Both the position numbers and the translations under genes were made by a program. Positions 19,510-28,100 of a stretch of 64,000 nt of DNA are shown piece by piece. How positions within the stretch are numbered: position 1 is the stretch's first letter; every line of letters begins with the position of its first letter. This stretch comes from Luteimonas panaciterrae (GTDB lineage: Bacteria; Pseudomonadota; Gammaproteobacteria; Xanthomonadales; Xanthomonadaceae), in contig NZ_JAJAVH010000007.1 of the NCBI RefSeq assembly GCF_020511115.1, positions 496,001-560,000 on the forward strand, read 5' to 3'. Below the pieces are notes generated by a model that saw only the letters and a program-made list of their open reading frames with translations, was not told where the DNA came from and did not search any database.

Positions 19510-20727
19510 TCACTGGATTGTATCGGTGAGGCCGTAGATCGGGATCAAGACCGCCATGATCACCGCGCCGACGATGCCGGCCAGGACCAGGGTGATCACC
19601 GGCACGAGGGCCGCCAGCATGCGGTCCAGGGCCTGCCCGGTCTCCTGCTCGAAGGTGTCGGCGGTCTTCAGCAGCATGGTGTCGAGCGCGCCCGACTCCT
19701 CGCCCACCTGGATCATCTGCAGGGCCAGCCGCGGGAAGCGCTTGCCCTTGGCCAGGGCCGCGGACAGACCGACGCCGTTCTTCACCTCGTCCGCCGCGGC
19801 TTCCACGTCGCTGGCCAGGGCGCGGTTGCCGAGCACGTTGCGGCCGATGCCGAGCGCGGTGAGCAGCGGCACGCCGTTCTTCAGCAGCGTGCCGAGGGTG
19901 CGCGCCAGGCGCGCGGTTTCGAGCTTGGCCACCAGCGAGCCGGCCAGCTTGCGCTGCAGGATCCATTCGTCGAAGCGCGCGCGTACCGCCGGATCGCGGC
20001 GCTTGCGGTCGAGCCACAGCAGCAACAGCGCCGGCACCACGATCAGCACGATCCACCAGTCGCGCACGAACAGGCCGAGGCCCAGCACGAGTTGAGTGAA
20101 CCACGGCATCTCCGCATCGAGGCTCTCGTACATGCCGGCGAACTGCGGCACGACGTAACCGAGCAGGAACATCAGCGCGCCGATGACCAGCGTCAGCAGA
20201 ATCGCCGGATAGATCAGCGCATTGATCACGCGGCCGCGCAGCGCGCCGCTGCGTTCGAGATATTCGGCCAGGCGCTGCAGCGTCTCCTGCAGACTGCCGC
20301 CGGCCTCGCCGGCGCGCACCATGTTGATGTACAGGCGCGAGAAGGTGCCGTGCTGGCGTTCCAGCGCCGTCGACAGCGCGCTGCCGCCGCGCACGGCGTC
20401 GCGGATGTCGGTGATGGTGCGGCGCGCGGCCTCGTCTTCTGGCAGCTCGAGCAGAATTGTCAGCGCCCGGTCGAGCGGTTGTCCCGCGCCGAGCAGCGTC
20501 GAAAGCTGCATGGTGAACTGCACGAGCCGTTCACCGGCGAATGGCTTGGGCTTGAACAACGCGTGCCAGGTGGATTCACCGCCGCTGCCGCTGGCGAGCG
20601 TCGCCTCGACCGGCAGATGGCCCTGTTCCTGCAGGCGCAGCGCAACCTCGCTGTCGCTGGCGGCTTCCATCTGGCCGTCGAGCATTTCGCCGCGGGTGTT
20701 GAGGGCTTTGTAGCGGTAGAGGGGCAT
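19510..20727 (-). CDS. gspF: Type II secretion inner-membrane protein GspF
   Basis: The 405-residue platform protein has two T2SSF helical domains (about 70-195 and 270-395) and three membrane segments (near residues 170, 220 and 380). It recruits GspE, GspL and GspM. ATG at 20727 begins MPLYRYKALNTRGE, the classical GspF N-terminus. The frame stays open upstream only because it reads through the inverted repeat of the GIY-YIG cassette. Confidence 0.95.
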   Translation of the reverse strand: MPLYRYKALNTRGEMLDGQMEAASDSEVALRLQEQGHLPVEATLASGSGGESTWHALFKPKPFAGERLVQFTMQLSTLLGAGQPLDRALTILLELPEDEAARRTITDIRDAVRGGSALSTALERQHGTFSRLYINMVRAGEAGGSLQETLQRLAEYLERSGALRGRVINALIYPAILLTLVIGALMFLLGYVVPQFAGMYESLDAEMPWFTQLVLGLGLFVRDWWIVLIVVPALLLLWLDRKRRDPAVRARFDEWILQRKLAGSLVAKLETARLARTLGTLLKNGVPLLTALGIGRNVLGNRALASDVEAAADEVKNGVGLSAALAKGKRFPRLALQMIQVGEESGALDTMLLKTADTFEQETGQALDRMLAALVPVITLVLAGIVGAVIMAVLIPIYGLTDTIQ

Positions 20728-20749
20728 GGCTCGGAGGCTTCGTTGTTGC

Positions 20750-21142
20750 TCGTCATTCCCGCGAAGGCGGGAATCCATGGACGTCTGCTTTAGGCATCTG
20801 CCCAGTGATATCGGACCACAGATCGCGCCAGGGCGGGTTACTTTCGTCTATCAGTCGAACCTTCCATGCGCGATTCCACTTCTTGATTCGCTTCTCCCGC
20901 TGAATCGCCGCCTCCATCGTGGAATGCAACTCGTACCAAACCAAGCGCGCAATCCCATAGCGTTTCGTGAAACCATCGACGACATGCTCGCGATGTTGCC
21001 AAGTTCTGGCTATCAAATTGCTGGTCACTCCGGTGTACAAGGTTCCGTTCCTATCGCTTGCCAAAATGTACACACAAGGTTGTCTTTCCACTGATTTCGT
21101 CCTTGAAACGTCCATGGATTCCCGCCTTCGCGGGAATGACGA
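20750..21142. mobile_element. GIY-YIG cassette with 35-bp perfect inverted repeats
   Basis: A 393-base unit is bounded by identical 35-base repeats in opposite orientation, at 20750-20784 and 21108-21142. Each repeat contains an inner palindrome (ATTCCCGC...GCGGGAAT). A nuclease reading frame fills the unit: its ATG lies in the right repeat and its stop in the left one. The unit separates gspE from gspF, genes that are normally adjacent. A related solitary palindrome occurs at 5024-5050. The structure suggests a repeat-associated, possibly mobile nuclease cassette; no target-site duplication was established. Confidence 0.65.
20753..21115 (-). CDS. GIY-YIG nuclease family protein
   Basis: The 120-residue single-domain protein has the GIY-YIG core: CVYILAS (Tyr16), TLYTGVT (Tyr27), Arg37 in NLIARTWQHR and catalytic Glu74 in IQREKRIKKW. 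This is the small stand-alone class common in proteobacteria, whose cellular role is unknown. Both ends of the frame fall inside the flanking inverted repeats, so the last seven residues (GFPPSRE) are repeat-encoded. It sits between gspE and gspF on the same strand and may be co-transcribed with them. Confidence 0.88.
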   Translation of the reverse strand: MDVSRTKSVERQPCVYILASDRNGTLYTGVTSNLIARTWQHREHVVDGFTKRYGIARLVWYELHSTMEAAIQREKRIKKWNRAWKVRLIDESNPPWRDLWSDITGQMPKADVHGFPPSRE

Positions 21143-21151
21143 ACAAGAGCA

Positions 21152-22927
21152 TCACGCATCCTCCGTTACGCGCAAAACTTCCTCGATCGTCGTCAACCCG
21201 GCCATCGCCTTGATGATGCCGTCCTCGTACATCGTGCGCATGCCGGCCTGCTTGGCGAGCTGCTCGAGTTCGCCCATGCCGGCATGGCGCATCACCGCGC
21301 GGCGCAATTCGTCGTCCATCACCAGGAATTCCATGATGGTGGTGCGGCCGTGGTATCCGGTGGGTGCCAGCGTGGAGCCGCGCGGACGATAGAGATAGAT
21401 GTCGCCCTCGGGCTGATAGCGGCGCAGGCTGAACTTCTCGATCTCCTCCGGCGAGGCCAGATATTTCTCCGCATGCGTCGGTTCCAAGCGCCGCACCAGA
21501 CGCTGCGCGAGGATGCCGTTGACGGTGGAGGTGAGCAGATAATCCTCCACGCCCATGTCGAGCATGCGCGTGATGCCGCCGGCGGCGTTGTTGGTGTGCA
21601 GCGTGGACAGCACCAAGTGGCCCGTCAGCGCGGACTGGATGGCGATGCGGCATGTTTCCAGGTCGCGCATTTCGCCGATCATGATGATGTCGGGGTCCTG
21701 ACGCACGATCGAGCGCAACGCGTGCGAGAAATCCAAGCCGATCTGCGGCTTGGCCTGGATCTGGTTGATGCCTTCGATCTGGTATTCGACCGGGTCCTCG
21801 ACGGTGATGATCTTCACATCCGCCGTGTTGAGCTTCGACAGCGCCGTGTACAGCGTCGTGGTCTTGCCCGAACCGGTGGGACCGGTGACGAGCAGGATGC
21901 CGTGCGGTTGGTCGAGCACCTTCTGGAATTGCGGCAGGAACTCGTCGGTGAAGCCGAGCCTGTGGAAATCGAACACCACCGTCTCGCGATCGAGCAGACG
22001 CATCACCACCGATTCGCCATGCGCGGTGGGCACGGTGCTCACGCGCAGGTCGAGTTCCTTGCCCTGCACGCGCAGCATGATGCGGCCGTCCTGCGGCAGG
22101 CGGCGTTCGGCGATGTTGAGCTTGGCCATGATCTTGATGCGGCTGATCACGGCGGCGGTGAGATTGCTGGGCGGGCTTTCGCCCTCCTCCAGCACGCCGT
22201 CGATGCGGTAGCGCACTTTCAGGCGATTCTCGAACGGTTCGATGTGGATGTCCGACGCACGCAGGTCGACGGCGCGCTGGATGATCAGGTTCACCAGCCG
22301 AATGACGGGAGCTTCGGAGGCGAGGTCGCGCAGATGCTCGACATCGTCCATGTCGCCGCCGCCTTCGCCGTCGGCGGTCTCGACGATCGCGCCCATCGCG
22401 CTGCGGCCCTGGCCGTGCCAGCGCTCGATCAGATCGTCGATCTCCGAACGCAGGCCGACGGCGAGCGCGACCTCGCTGCCGCTGGCCAGACGGACCGCGT
22501 CCACGGCGTAGGTGTCGTAGGGATCGGCCATCCACAGCACGAGGCGGTTGTTCTGTTCGCCGAGTGGACAGACGTGGAATTGCTTGAGGAAGCGTGTCGA
22601 CAGTGTCTGGGCTTCCGCCGGCATCTCCGGCGGCGCATCCGGCGCGTCCTTGCCGGTCAGCAGCGGCAATCCGAGCACCTCCGCGCAGGTTTCGGCGTGG
22701 TCGCGCTCGGAAACCAGGCCCAGCCGCGCCAGCAACGACAGCAGATCGTTACCGGTTTCCTCCTGCAGGCGGCGCGCGCGTCCCAGGTCGGCTTCCTTGA
22801 GCCGGCCTTTCTCCAGCAGCGCCGCGACGATGCGCTCGTCAGCGGCACGCACGCCAGCGGCACCCTCGTTGACAGATGGGCCGACGGCGGAATGTTCGTG
22901 TCCGGGCTCCTGAACGACTGCGCTCAC
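21152..22927 (-). CDS. gspE: Type II secretion ATPase GspE (XpsE)
   Basis: This hexameric ATPase powers pseudopilus assembly. Domains: N1E (about 25-165), an acidic linker with DGEGGGDMDD, and the N2E/CTE ATPase with Walker A GPTGSGKTT (349-357), Asp box ITVEDPVEY, Walker B-like PDIIMIGEMRD and His box LHTNNAAGG. The tetracysteine zinc module of most GspE proteins is absent: the corresponding region (about 475-530) has no Cys-x-x-Cys pair. The start is GTG at 22927 with AGGAGG five bases upstream. It is the first gene of the operon. Confidence 0.95.
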   Translation of the reverse strand: MSAVVQEPGHEHSAVGPSVNEGAAGVRAADERIVAALLEKGRLKEADLGRARRLQEETGNDLLSLLARLGLVSERDHAETCAEVLGLPLLTGKDAPDAPPEMPAEAQTLSTRFLKQFHVCPLGEQNNRLVLWMADPYDTYAVDAVRLASGSEVALAVGLRSEIDDLIERWHGQGRSAMGAIVETADGEGGGDMDDVEHLRDLASEAPVIRLVNLIIQRAVDLRASDIHIEPFENRLKVRYRIDGVLEEGESPPSNLTAAVISRIKIMAKLNIAERRLPQDGRIMLRVQGKELDLRVSTVPTAHGESVVMRLLDRETVVFDFHRLGFTDEFLPQFQKVLDQPHGILLVTGPTGSGKTTTLYTALSKLNTADVKIITVEDPVEYQIEGINQIQAKPQIGLDFSHALRSIVRQDPDIIMIGEMRDLETCRIAIQSALTGHLVLSTLHTNNAAGGITRMLDMGVEDYLLTSTVNGILAQRLVRRLEPTHAEKYLASPEEIEKFSLRRYQPEGDIYLYRPRGSTLAPTGYHGRTTIMEFLVMDDELRRAVMRHAGMGELEQLAKQAGMRTMYEDGIIKAMAGLTTIEEVLRVTEDA

Positions 22928-23061
22928 TGCGACCTCCTGAAGAAAGCCGACTTTAGCAGGTCATCCCGCATGCCCGACATCACAGCGGGCGGCTGCGCTC
23001 ACAGCGCCGATCCCGGGGCGAACCGGACGTGAATCCGCCTCGAAACCCCTGTTCCCGGCAC

Positions 23062-23091
23062 AAAAAAAGACCCCGGCTGGAAACCGGGGTC
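23062..23091 (-). terminator. Rho-independent terminator of the S8 protease gene
   Basis: The stem GACCCCGG/CCGGGGTC has a 7-base loop. On the minus strand it is followed by seven T residues, 26 bases after the protease stop. Confidence 0.9.
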
Positions 23092-23116
23092 CAAAGTTTC
23101 GCGAGGACGATGCGAT

Positions 23117-24994
23117 TTATTGACGCGCCACCAGGGTGACGCCGCTGTACGCCGCCGCACCCACCAGCTTGATGTAGTAGGTACCCGCCTGCGGGGCGGT
23201 GAAGCGCACGGTTTCGCTGTTGCCGACGCGGGTCGACTTGGCGTCGTAGACGCTCGTGGTCGGCTCGGCGTCGAAGCTGACGTACACCGAGACGTTGCCG
23301 GTGCCGCCGTAGGTCATGAAGCTGAGCACGCTGCCGGCGCTGGCTTCGAAGCTGTACAGCACTTCGCTGCCAGCCGTGCCGGACAGGCCGGTCACCGGCG
23401 TCTTGTTGACCAGCGGAGTGGCCTCCGGGCCGCACTGCTCGGTCTCCGGATCGCACGGCACTTCCAGCGCCTGGTCGAGCGCGGCCTTGGCATCGACGAT
23501 GCCGGTGCCGATCGGCGTGCCGGAAGGAATGGTGACCGGGAACGGACGCGCGGTCTCCTTCAGCAGGGTTTCCATCGCCGCGGGCGTGAGCGGATCCCGT
23601 CCGGCTCCGGCCAGCGCGCTCTGCACCAGCGCGACGGTGGCGGCGACGTGCGGCGCCGACATCGAAGTGCCGCCGAGGCCGAAGTAAGTAGCTTCGCCTG
23701 CTTCCGGCGTGGTCTCGCTGTCGCTGCCGGTGGACCAGACATAGCCGTTCGGATTGCCGTCCACGCTGCCGCCGCCACCCGGTGCGGACAGATCGACGGT
23801 GGTGCCGTAGTTGGAGTAGTACGCGATTCCGCCGGTGACGCGCGTGGCGCCGACGGTGATCACGCCGTTGCAGTTGGCCGGGCTGCGCGTGGAAGCGTCG
23901 GCGGCCTGGTTGCCGGCCGAAACGACGACGGTGGTTCCGCGGCTGTTGGCGCCGTTGATCGCATCCTGGGTGGCGGCGTCGCATGCGCCGGGGCCGCTCA
24001 GGCTCAGGCTGACGACTTCGGCCGGATTCGTATTCGCCGGAACACCGTCCACGGTGCCGCCGGACGCCCAGATGATCGCGTCGGAAATATCGGAGTCATA
24101 ACCGCCGCAGCGGCCGAGCACGCGCACCGGCAGCACCTTGGCGTTATGGGCGAGACCGGCCATGCCGATGCTGTTGTTGCTGACTTCCGCGACCGTGCCG
24201 CTGGTGTGGGTGCCATGCCAGCTGCTCGGCTCGCCGACCCAGTCGGCGCTGCAGTCGGCATCGAGGGTCCAGTCACCGTAGTCCTTGGCGCCGGGCACGC
24301 GCTCGTCGGTGGGACGGCGCGAGACGAAGGCGTCGGTGATGAAGTCGTAGCCTTCCAGCAGATTGGCCTGCAGGTCGGGATGGTTGAGCAGCACGCCGGT
24401 ATCCAGCACCGCGACCACGGCGCCGTCTCCCTTCGAGATATCCCACGCCGCCGGCGCGTTGACGCCGCCCACGGCATTGTGGAAATGCCACTGGTACTGC
24501 GCGTAATACTGGTCGTTGGGCGTGAAAGCCTCGGTGGTCGCGGCGAGCACCTTGCGCATCGGCGCATCGTCGATGCGGCGCATGCGGTCGACCTGCGCGT
24601 ATTCCACCGACGGATCGGCGCGAAGCTCGCGCACCAGCTGCTGCAGCTGCGCTTCGGGCACGCGACGCGAGAGCTTGAACAGTTCGGCGCCGGTGCCGAG
24701 CTTGCGAACGTAGTTCGCGCGGGTCGCGGCCACCTGGCCGCGCGCCGCGCTCAAACCGGCGCGTCCCACGGCGGAATTGACCGCGCCGAGCTTGGCATTG
24801 CGGTCAACGCTGACGGCGGTGCCCTTCTTGTATTTGACGATCAGGCGCGCGCCAGCCTGCGATTGCTCGGCCGTGACGCGTGCAGGTTCCTTGGTGATGA
24901 AAGGCTTGCCGGCGGCCTGCGCCGCAGGCATCACGGCCACCATCAATGCAATGCCGGCGATGCCGTACACAACGAATTGTTTCTTGCTGATCAC
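23117..24994 (-). CDS. Secreted subtilisin-like serine protease (S8) with C-terminal PPC-like domain
   Basis: The 625-residue exoprotease has a signal peptide (1-27, ending AQAA), an inhibitor-type propeptide (about 40-150) and the S8 catalytic domain (about 160-500). The triad is Asp198 (AVLDTG), His260 (HGTHTSG) and Ser444 (GTSMSAPH). The oxyanion Asn lies in SAGNQ. A beta-rich pre-peptidase C-terminal domain (about 525-625) closes the protein. Several Cys pairs suggest disulfides formed in the periplasm. GTG start at 24994 with AAGGAA upstream. It is placed directly before the Xps operon and is a likely type II secretion substrate. Confidence 0.93.
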   Translation of the reverse strand: MISKKQFVVYGIAGIALMVAVMPAAQAAGKPFITKEPARVTAEQSQAGARLIVKYKKGTAVSVDRNAKLGAVNSAVGRAGLSAARGQVAATRANYVRKLGTGAELFKLSRRVPEAQLQQLVRELRADPSVEYAQVDRMRRIDDAPMRKVLAATTEAFTPNDQYYAQYQWHFHNAVGGVNAPAAWDISKGDGAVVAVLDTGVLLNHPDLQANLLEGYDFITDAFVSRRPTDERVPGAKDYGDWTLDADCSADWVGEPSSWHGTHTSGTVAEVSNNSIGMAGLAHNAKVLPVRVLGRCGGYDSDISDAIIWASGGTVDGVPANTNPAEVVSLSLSGPGACDAATQDAINGANSRGTTVVVSAGNQAADASTRSPANCNGVITVGATRVTGGIAYYSNYGTTVDLSAPGGGGSVDGNPNGYVWSTGSDSETTPEAGEATYFGLGGTSMSAPHVAATVALVQSALAGAGRDPLTPAAMETLLKETARPFPVTIPSGTPIGTGIVDAKAALDQALEVPCDPETEQCGPEATPLVNKTPVTGLSGTAGSEVLYSFEASAGSVLSFMTYGGTGNVSVYVSFDAEPTTSVYDAKSTRVGNSETVRFTAPQAGTYYIKLVGAAAYSGVTLVARQ

Positions 24995-25083
24995 GATGCA
25001 GTTCCTTTTTCAGTTTACGAAACAAGTGAAATCGCCGGCTGACGATTCCATCCCCAATGACCACGGCCAACGACCGCGGCATG

Positions 25084-25117
25084 CATCCGCGGGCTGTCTC
25101 TCGTCAGCCCACGGATG
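25084..25117. terminator. Hairpin after the autotransporter gene
   Basis: A 13-base stem (CATCCGCGGGCTG against CAGCCCACGGATG, one G-T pair) lies just past the stop of the giant adhesin gene. The T run is on the plus-strand side (25118-25122), so it is not a textbook terminator for the minus-strand gene, though the stem itself is strong. Confidence 0.5.
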
Positions 25118-25126
25118 TTTTTCCGA

Positions 25127-28100
25127 TTACCAGCCGAAGCCCGCGCCGATGCCGACCGACGTGTCGTCGCCGCTGGTCGCGCCGCCGATCGTGAACGTGG
25201 CCCGGTCGCTGATCGCCCGCTGATAGCCGATCGATAGCGCGCTTTCGCCACCCTGGAAGCCCACGCCCACGCCCACGCGGTTATCGCTACGGATACCTGC
25301 AGCACTCGTAGCCATGTTCAACATGGCCGCGCTCATCGCGCCCTGACGATCGATGCGGCGATCCTGATCACGCAGACGGCGTTCGACACCGTCCTTGAAC
25401 ACGCCGAAGTCGTCCTCCAGCGCCATGATCTTGGCGTCGGTGTAGGCCTTGGCCGAGTTCAACGTCTTGGTCGCGCTGGCGTCCATCTGGCGCTTGTTCA
25501 CCGCATCGGTGGCCTGCGTGCCGTCGGCGACGTTCACCACCTGACGCTCGTTGCCAACGCTGCCGACCGAAACGGTGTTGGCGCGATCGGCCACCGAACC
25601 CTGGCCGAGCGCGACGCTATTCGCCGCCGTCGCGCTCGCGCCCTGTCCGATCGCCGTGCTCGATGCGCCGGACGCGACCGCGCCCTGCCCCATCGCTACC
25701 GCATTCGTGCCCGAAGCCGTGCCGCCCATCGCGACGCTGCTGCTGGGCACGGCGGAAGCGGATTCGCCCGCCGCGATCGTGCCGGTACCGTTGCCGCTCG
25801 CGTTGGTGTCGCCGATGCCCTTGGTCGGCTTGCTGGCGGCGGCCGTGCGATCGTCGCCGCCGGTGTCGCTCGCCGCGTCGCCGGTACTGGCCACTGCGCT
25901 GCCTTCGACGTTGGTCAGACGCTGATCGATCTGCGTGATCGTGGCATCCAGCGCGCTGATCGCATCGCCGACACTGAAGTAGCTGCCGCCCTGCACCATG
26001 TAGGTCGGTGCGCTGATCGTGCCGAACGCCGTCACCGACGCGCCGCCGCCGAGCGCTTGCGCCGTGCTGTCGAGCGCGTCGTACAGCTGGCCGCCGTTGA
26101 CCGCCTGCGTGCTGCCGGCATTGACGTCGCCGGCCGCGAGGTTGTTGATCTTCGTGCCGTCCGCGCCGGCCAGGGTGATGCTGTCCTTGTCCTCGTCGTC
26201 GTAGCTGACGGCATTGGCGACGCCACTGGCGACTTCGTCGAGCTGCCCCTTGTTGACCGCATCGGTGGCTTCGGTACCCGCCGCGACGTTGGTGATCTGA
26301 CGATCGACAGCTTCATGCACGTTGCCCGCGGCATCCGTCCAGGCATGCGCGGCACCGACCGACACCGAGTTCTCGCGTTCGGCCAGCGAACCTTCGCCCA
26401 GCGCGACACTGCCGGTGGCTTCCGGCGTGGTCCAGGCGTTGGCACCGAGCACCGTTGCGCGATCGGCCTGCGCGAAGCTGTTGAAGCCCAGCGACGTGGA
26501 CGAACCGCCGATCGCCCAGCTCTCCGAGCCGATCGCGGTGGTGTAGTCGCCGACCAGAGTGCTGTCCCAATAGGAACCGGCATAGGCACCCGCACCGACC
26601 GCGACGCTGTACTGGCCGGCCGCGGCCGCGGAGCTGAAGGAACCATCGGAGAAACCGCCGATCGCCGTGCCGTACAGGCCGGTGGCCGATGCGTTCTGAC
26701 CGACCGCGGTCCCCATTCCACTCTGGAACACCGTCTGACCGCTATCCGGGTCGACGACGAACATGCCCGTCGACGCACCCGCGCCGATCGCCGTGCCGCC
26801 GTCTCCGGCCATCGACCCCGCGCCCGTCGCGGTGGCGTTGAAGCCAGTCGCATAGGCACCGGAACCGACCGCCGTGGACTGATAGCCATCGGCCGTCGCG
26901 AAACCGCCGATCGCCGTGGCGAACGGCGCCTTGGCCCAGGCCAGTCCACCGACCGCGGTACCGAGGAAGCCCTCGACCTCGCTGCCCGAACCGATCGCGA
27001 CGCCGTTGCTGCCGTTGCTGATGCTGTTGAAGCCCAGCGCCACGCTGCCGCCACCGTTGGCCTGCGCACCGTTGCCGCCGGCGAAGCTGGAACTGCCCGT
27101 GGCGATCGCGTTGCTGCCGAAGGCGCTGCTGTTCTCGCCTTGCGCAAGGGCGTTGTAACCCGCCGCGGTTGCGTTGTCCGCCAATGCGTTCGCGCCGCTG
27201 CCGTAGGCCGATGCGCCGTTGCCGATCGCGTTGGCCGCTTCGCCTGCCGCGGTCGCATTGTCGCCTTCGATGTACGCGCCGGCGTTGCTGTCCTCGCTGT
27301 CGCTCGCCTTGAAGAAGCGGTCCGTGTTCTCCGCCGTCTTCTCCACTTCCTTCAGCTGCGCCACGTTCACCGCATCGGTGTCTTCCGTGCCCGCCGCGAC
27401 ATTGGTGATCTGGCGCTCGCTGCCGACATCGCCCACCGACACCGTGTTCTCGCGCTCCGCGCGCGAGTCCGCGCCCAGCGCCACGCTGTTGGCCGCCAAC
27501 GCGAATGCGTTCGAACCGACCGCCGTCGAGTTCTCCTCACGTGCGTAGCTGTTGTAGCCCAGCGCCGTCGACAGATCGCCCGTCGCCCATGCGCCATTGC
27601 CGAACGCAGACGCGCCAGCGCCCGTTGCTTGAGTGGTGATCAAACCGAAGAACGAGGTGCCGCCGACCGCCGTGCTCTCTTCTCCGGAGGCTTCCGCCGA
27701 TTCGCCCACTGCCGTTGCGCCGCTGCCGCTAGCCGTCGCGCCGTAGCCGAAGGCCGAGGCGAAGTCGCCGGTGGCCGCGCTGTAGCCGCCGACCGTGGTC
27801 GAGGCCAGGCCCGAGGCTTCGCTGCGGAAGCCCGTCGCCGTCGCCTGCGTGTTCGAAGCCACCGATTCGGAACCGGTCGCGGTGGCGTAGGCACCGGTGC
27901 TCTGCGCACCTTCGCCGGTCGCCGTCGCACCGATCTCGCTCGCCGTCGCACCGAGACCAATCGCGGTCGACGATTCACCCGAAGCGACACTTTCCGCACC
28001 GAGCGCCGTCGCGCCGTCGGCGCTGGCGGTGCTGTAGTAACCGACCGCGGTGGATTCGGTGCCGCTGGCTTCGGCCAGCGCGCCGTTGGCCACGCTACCG

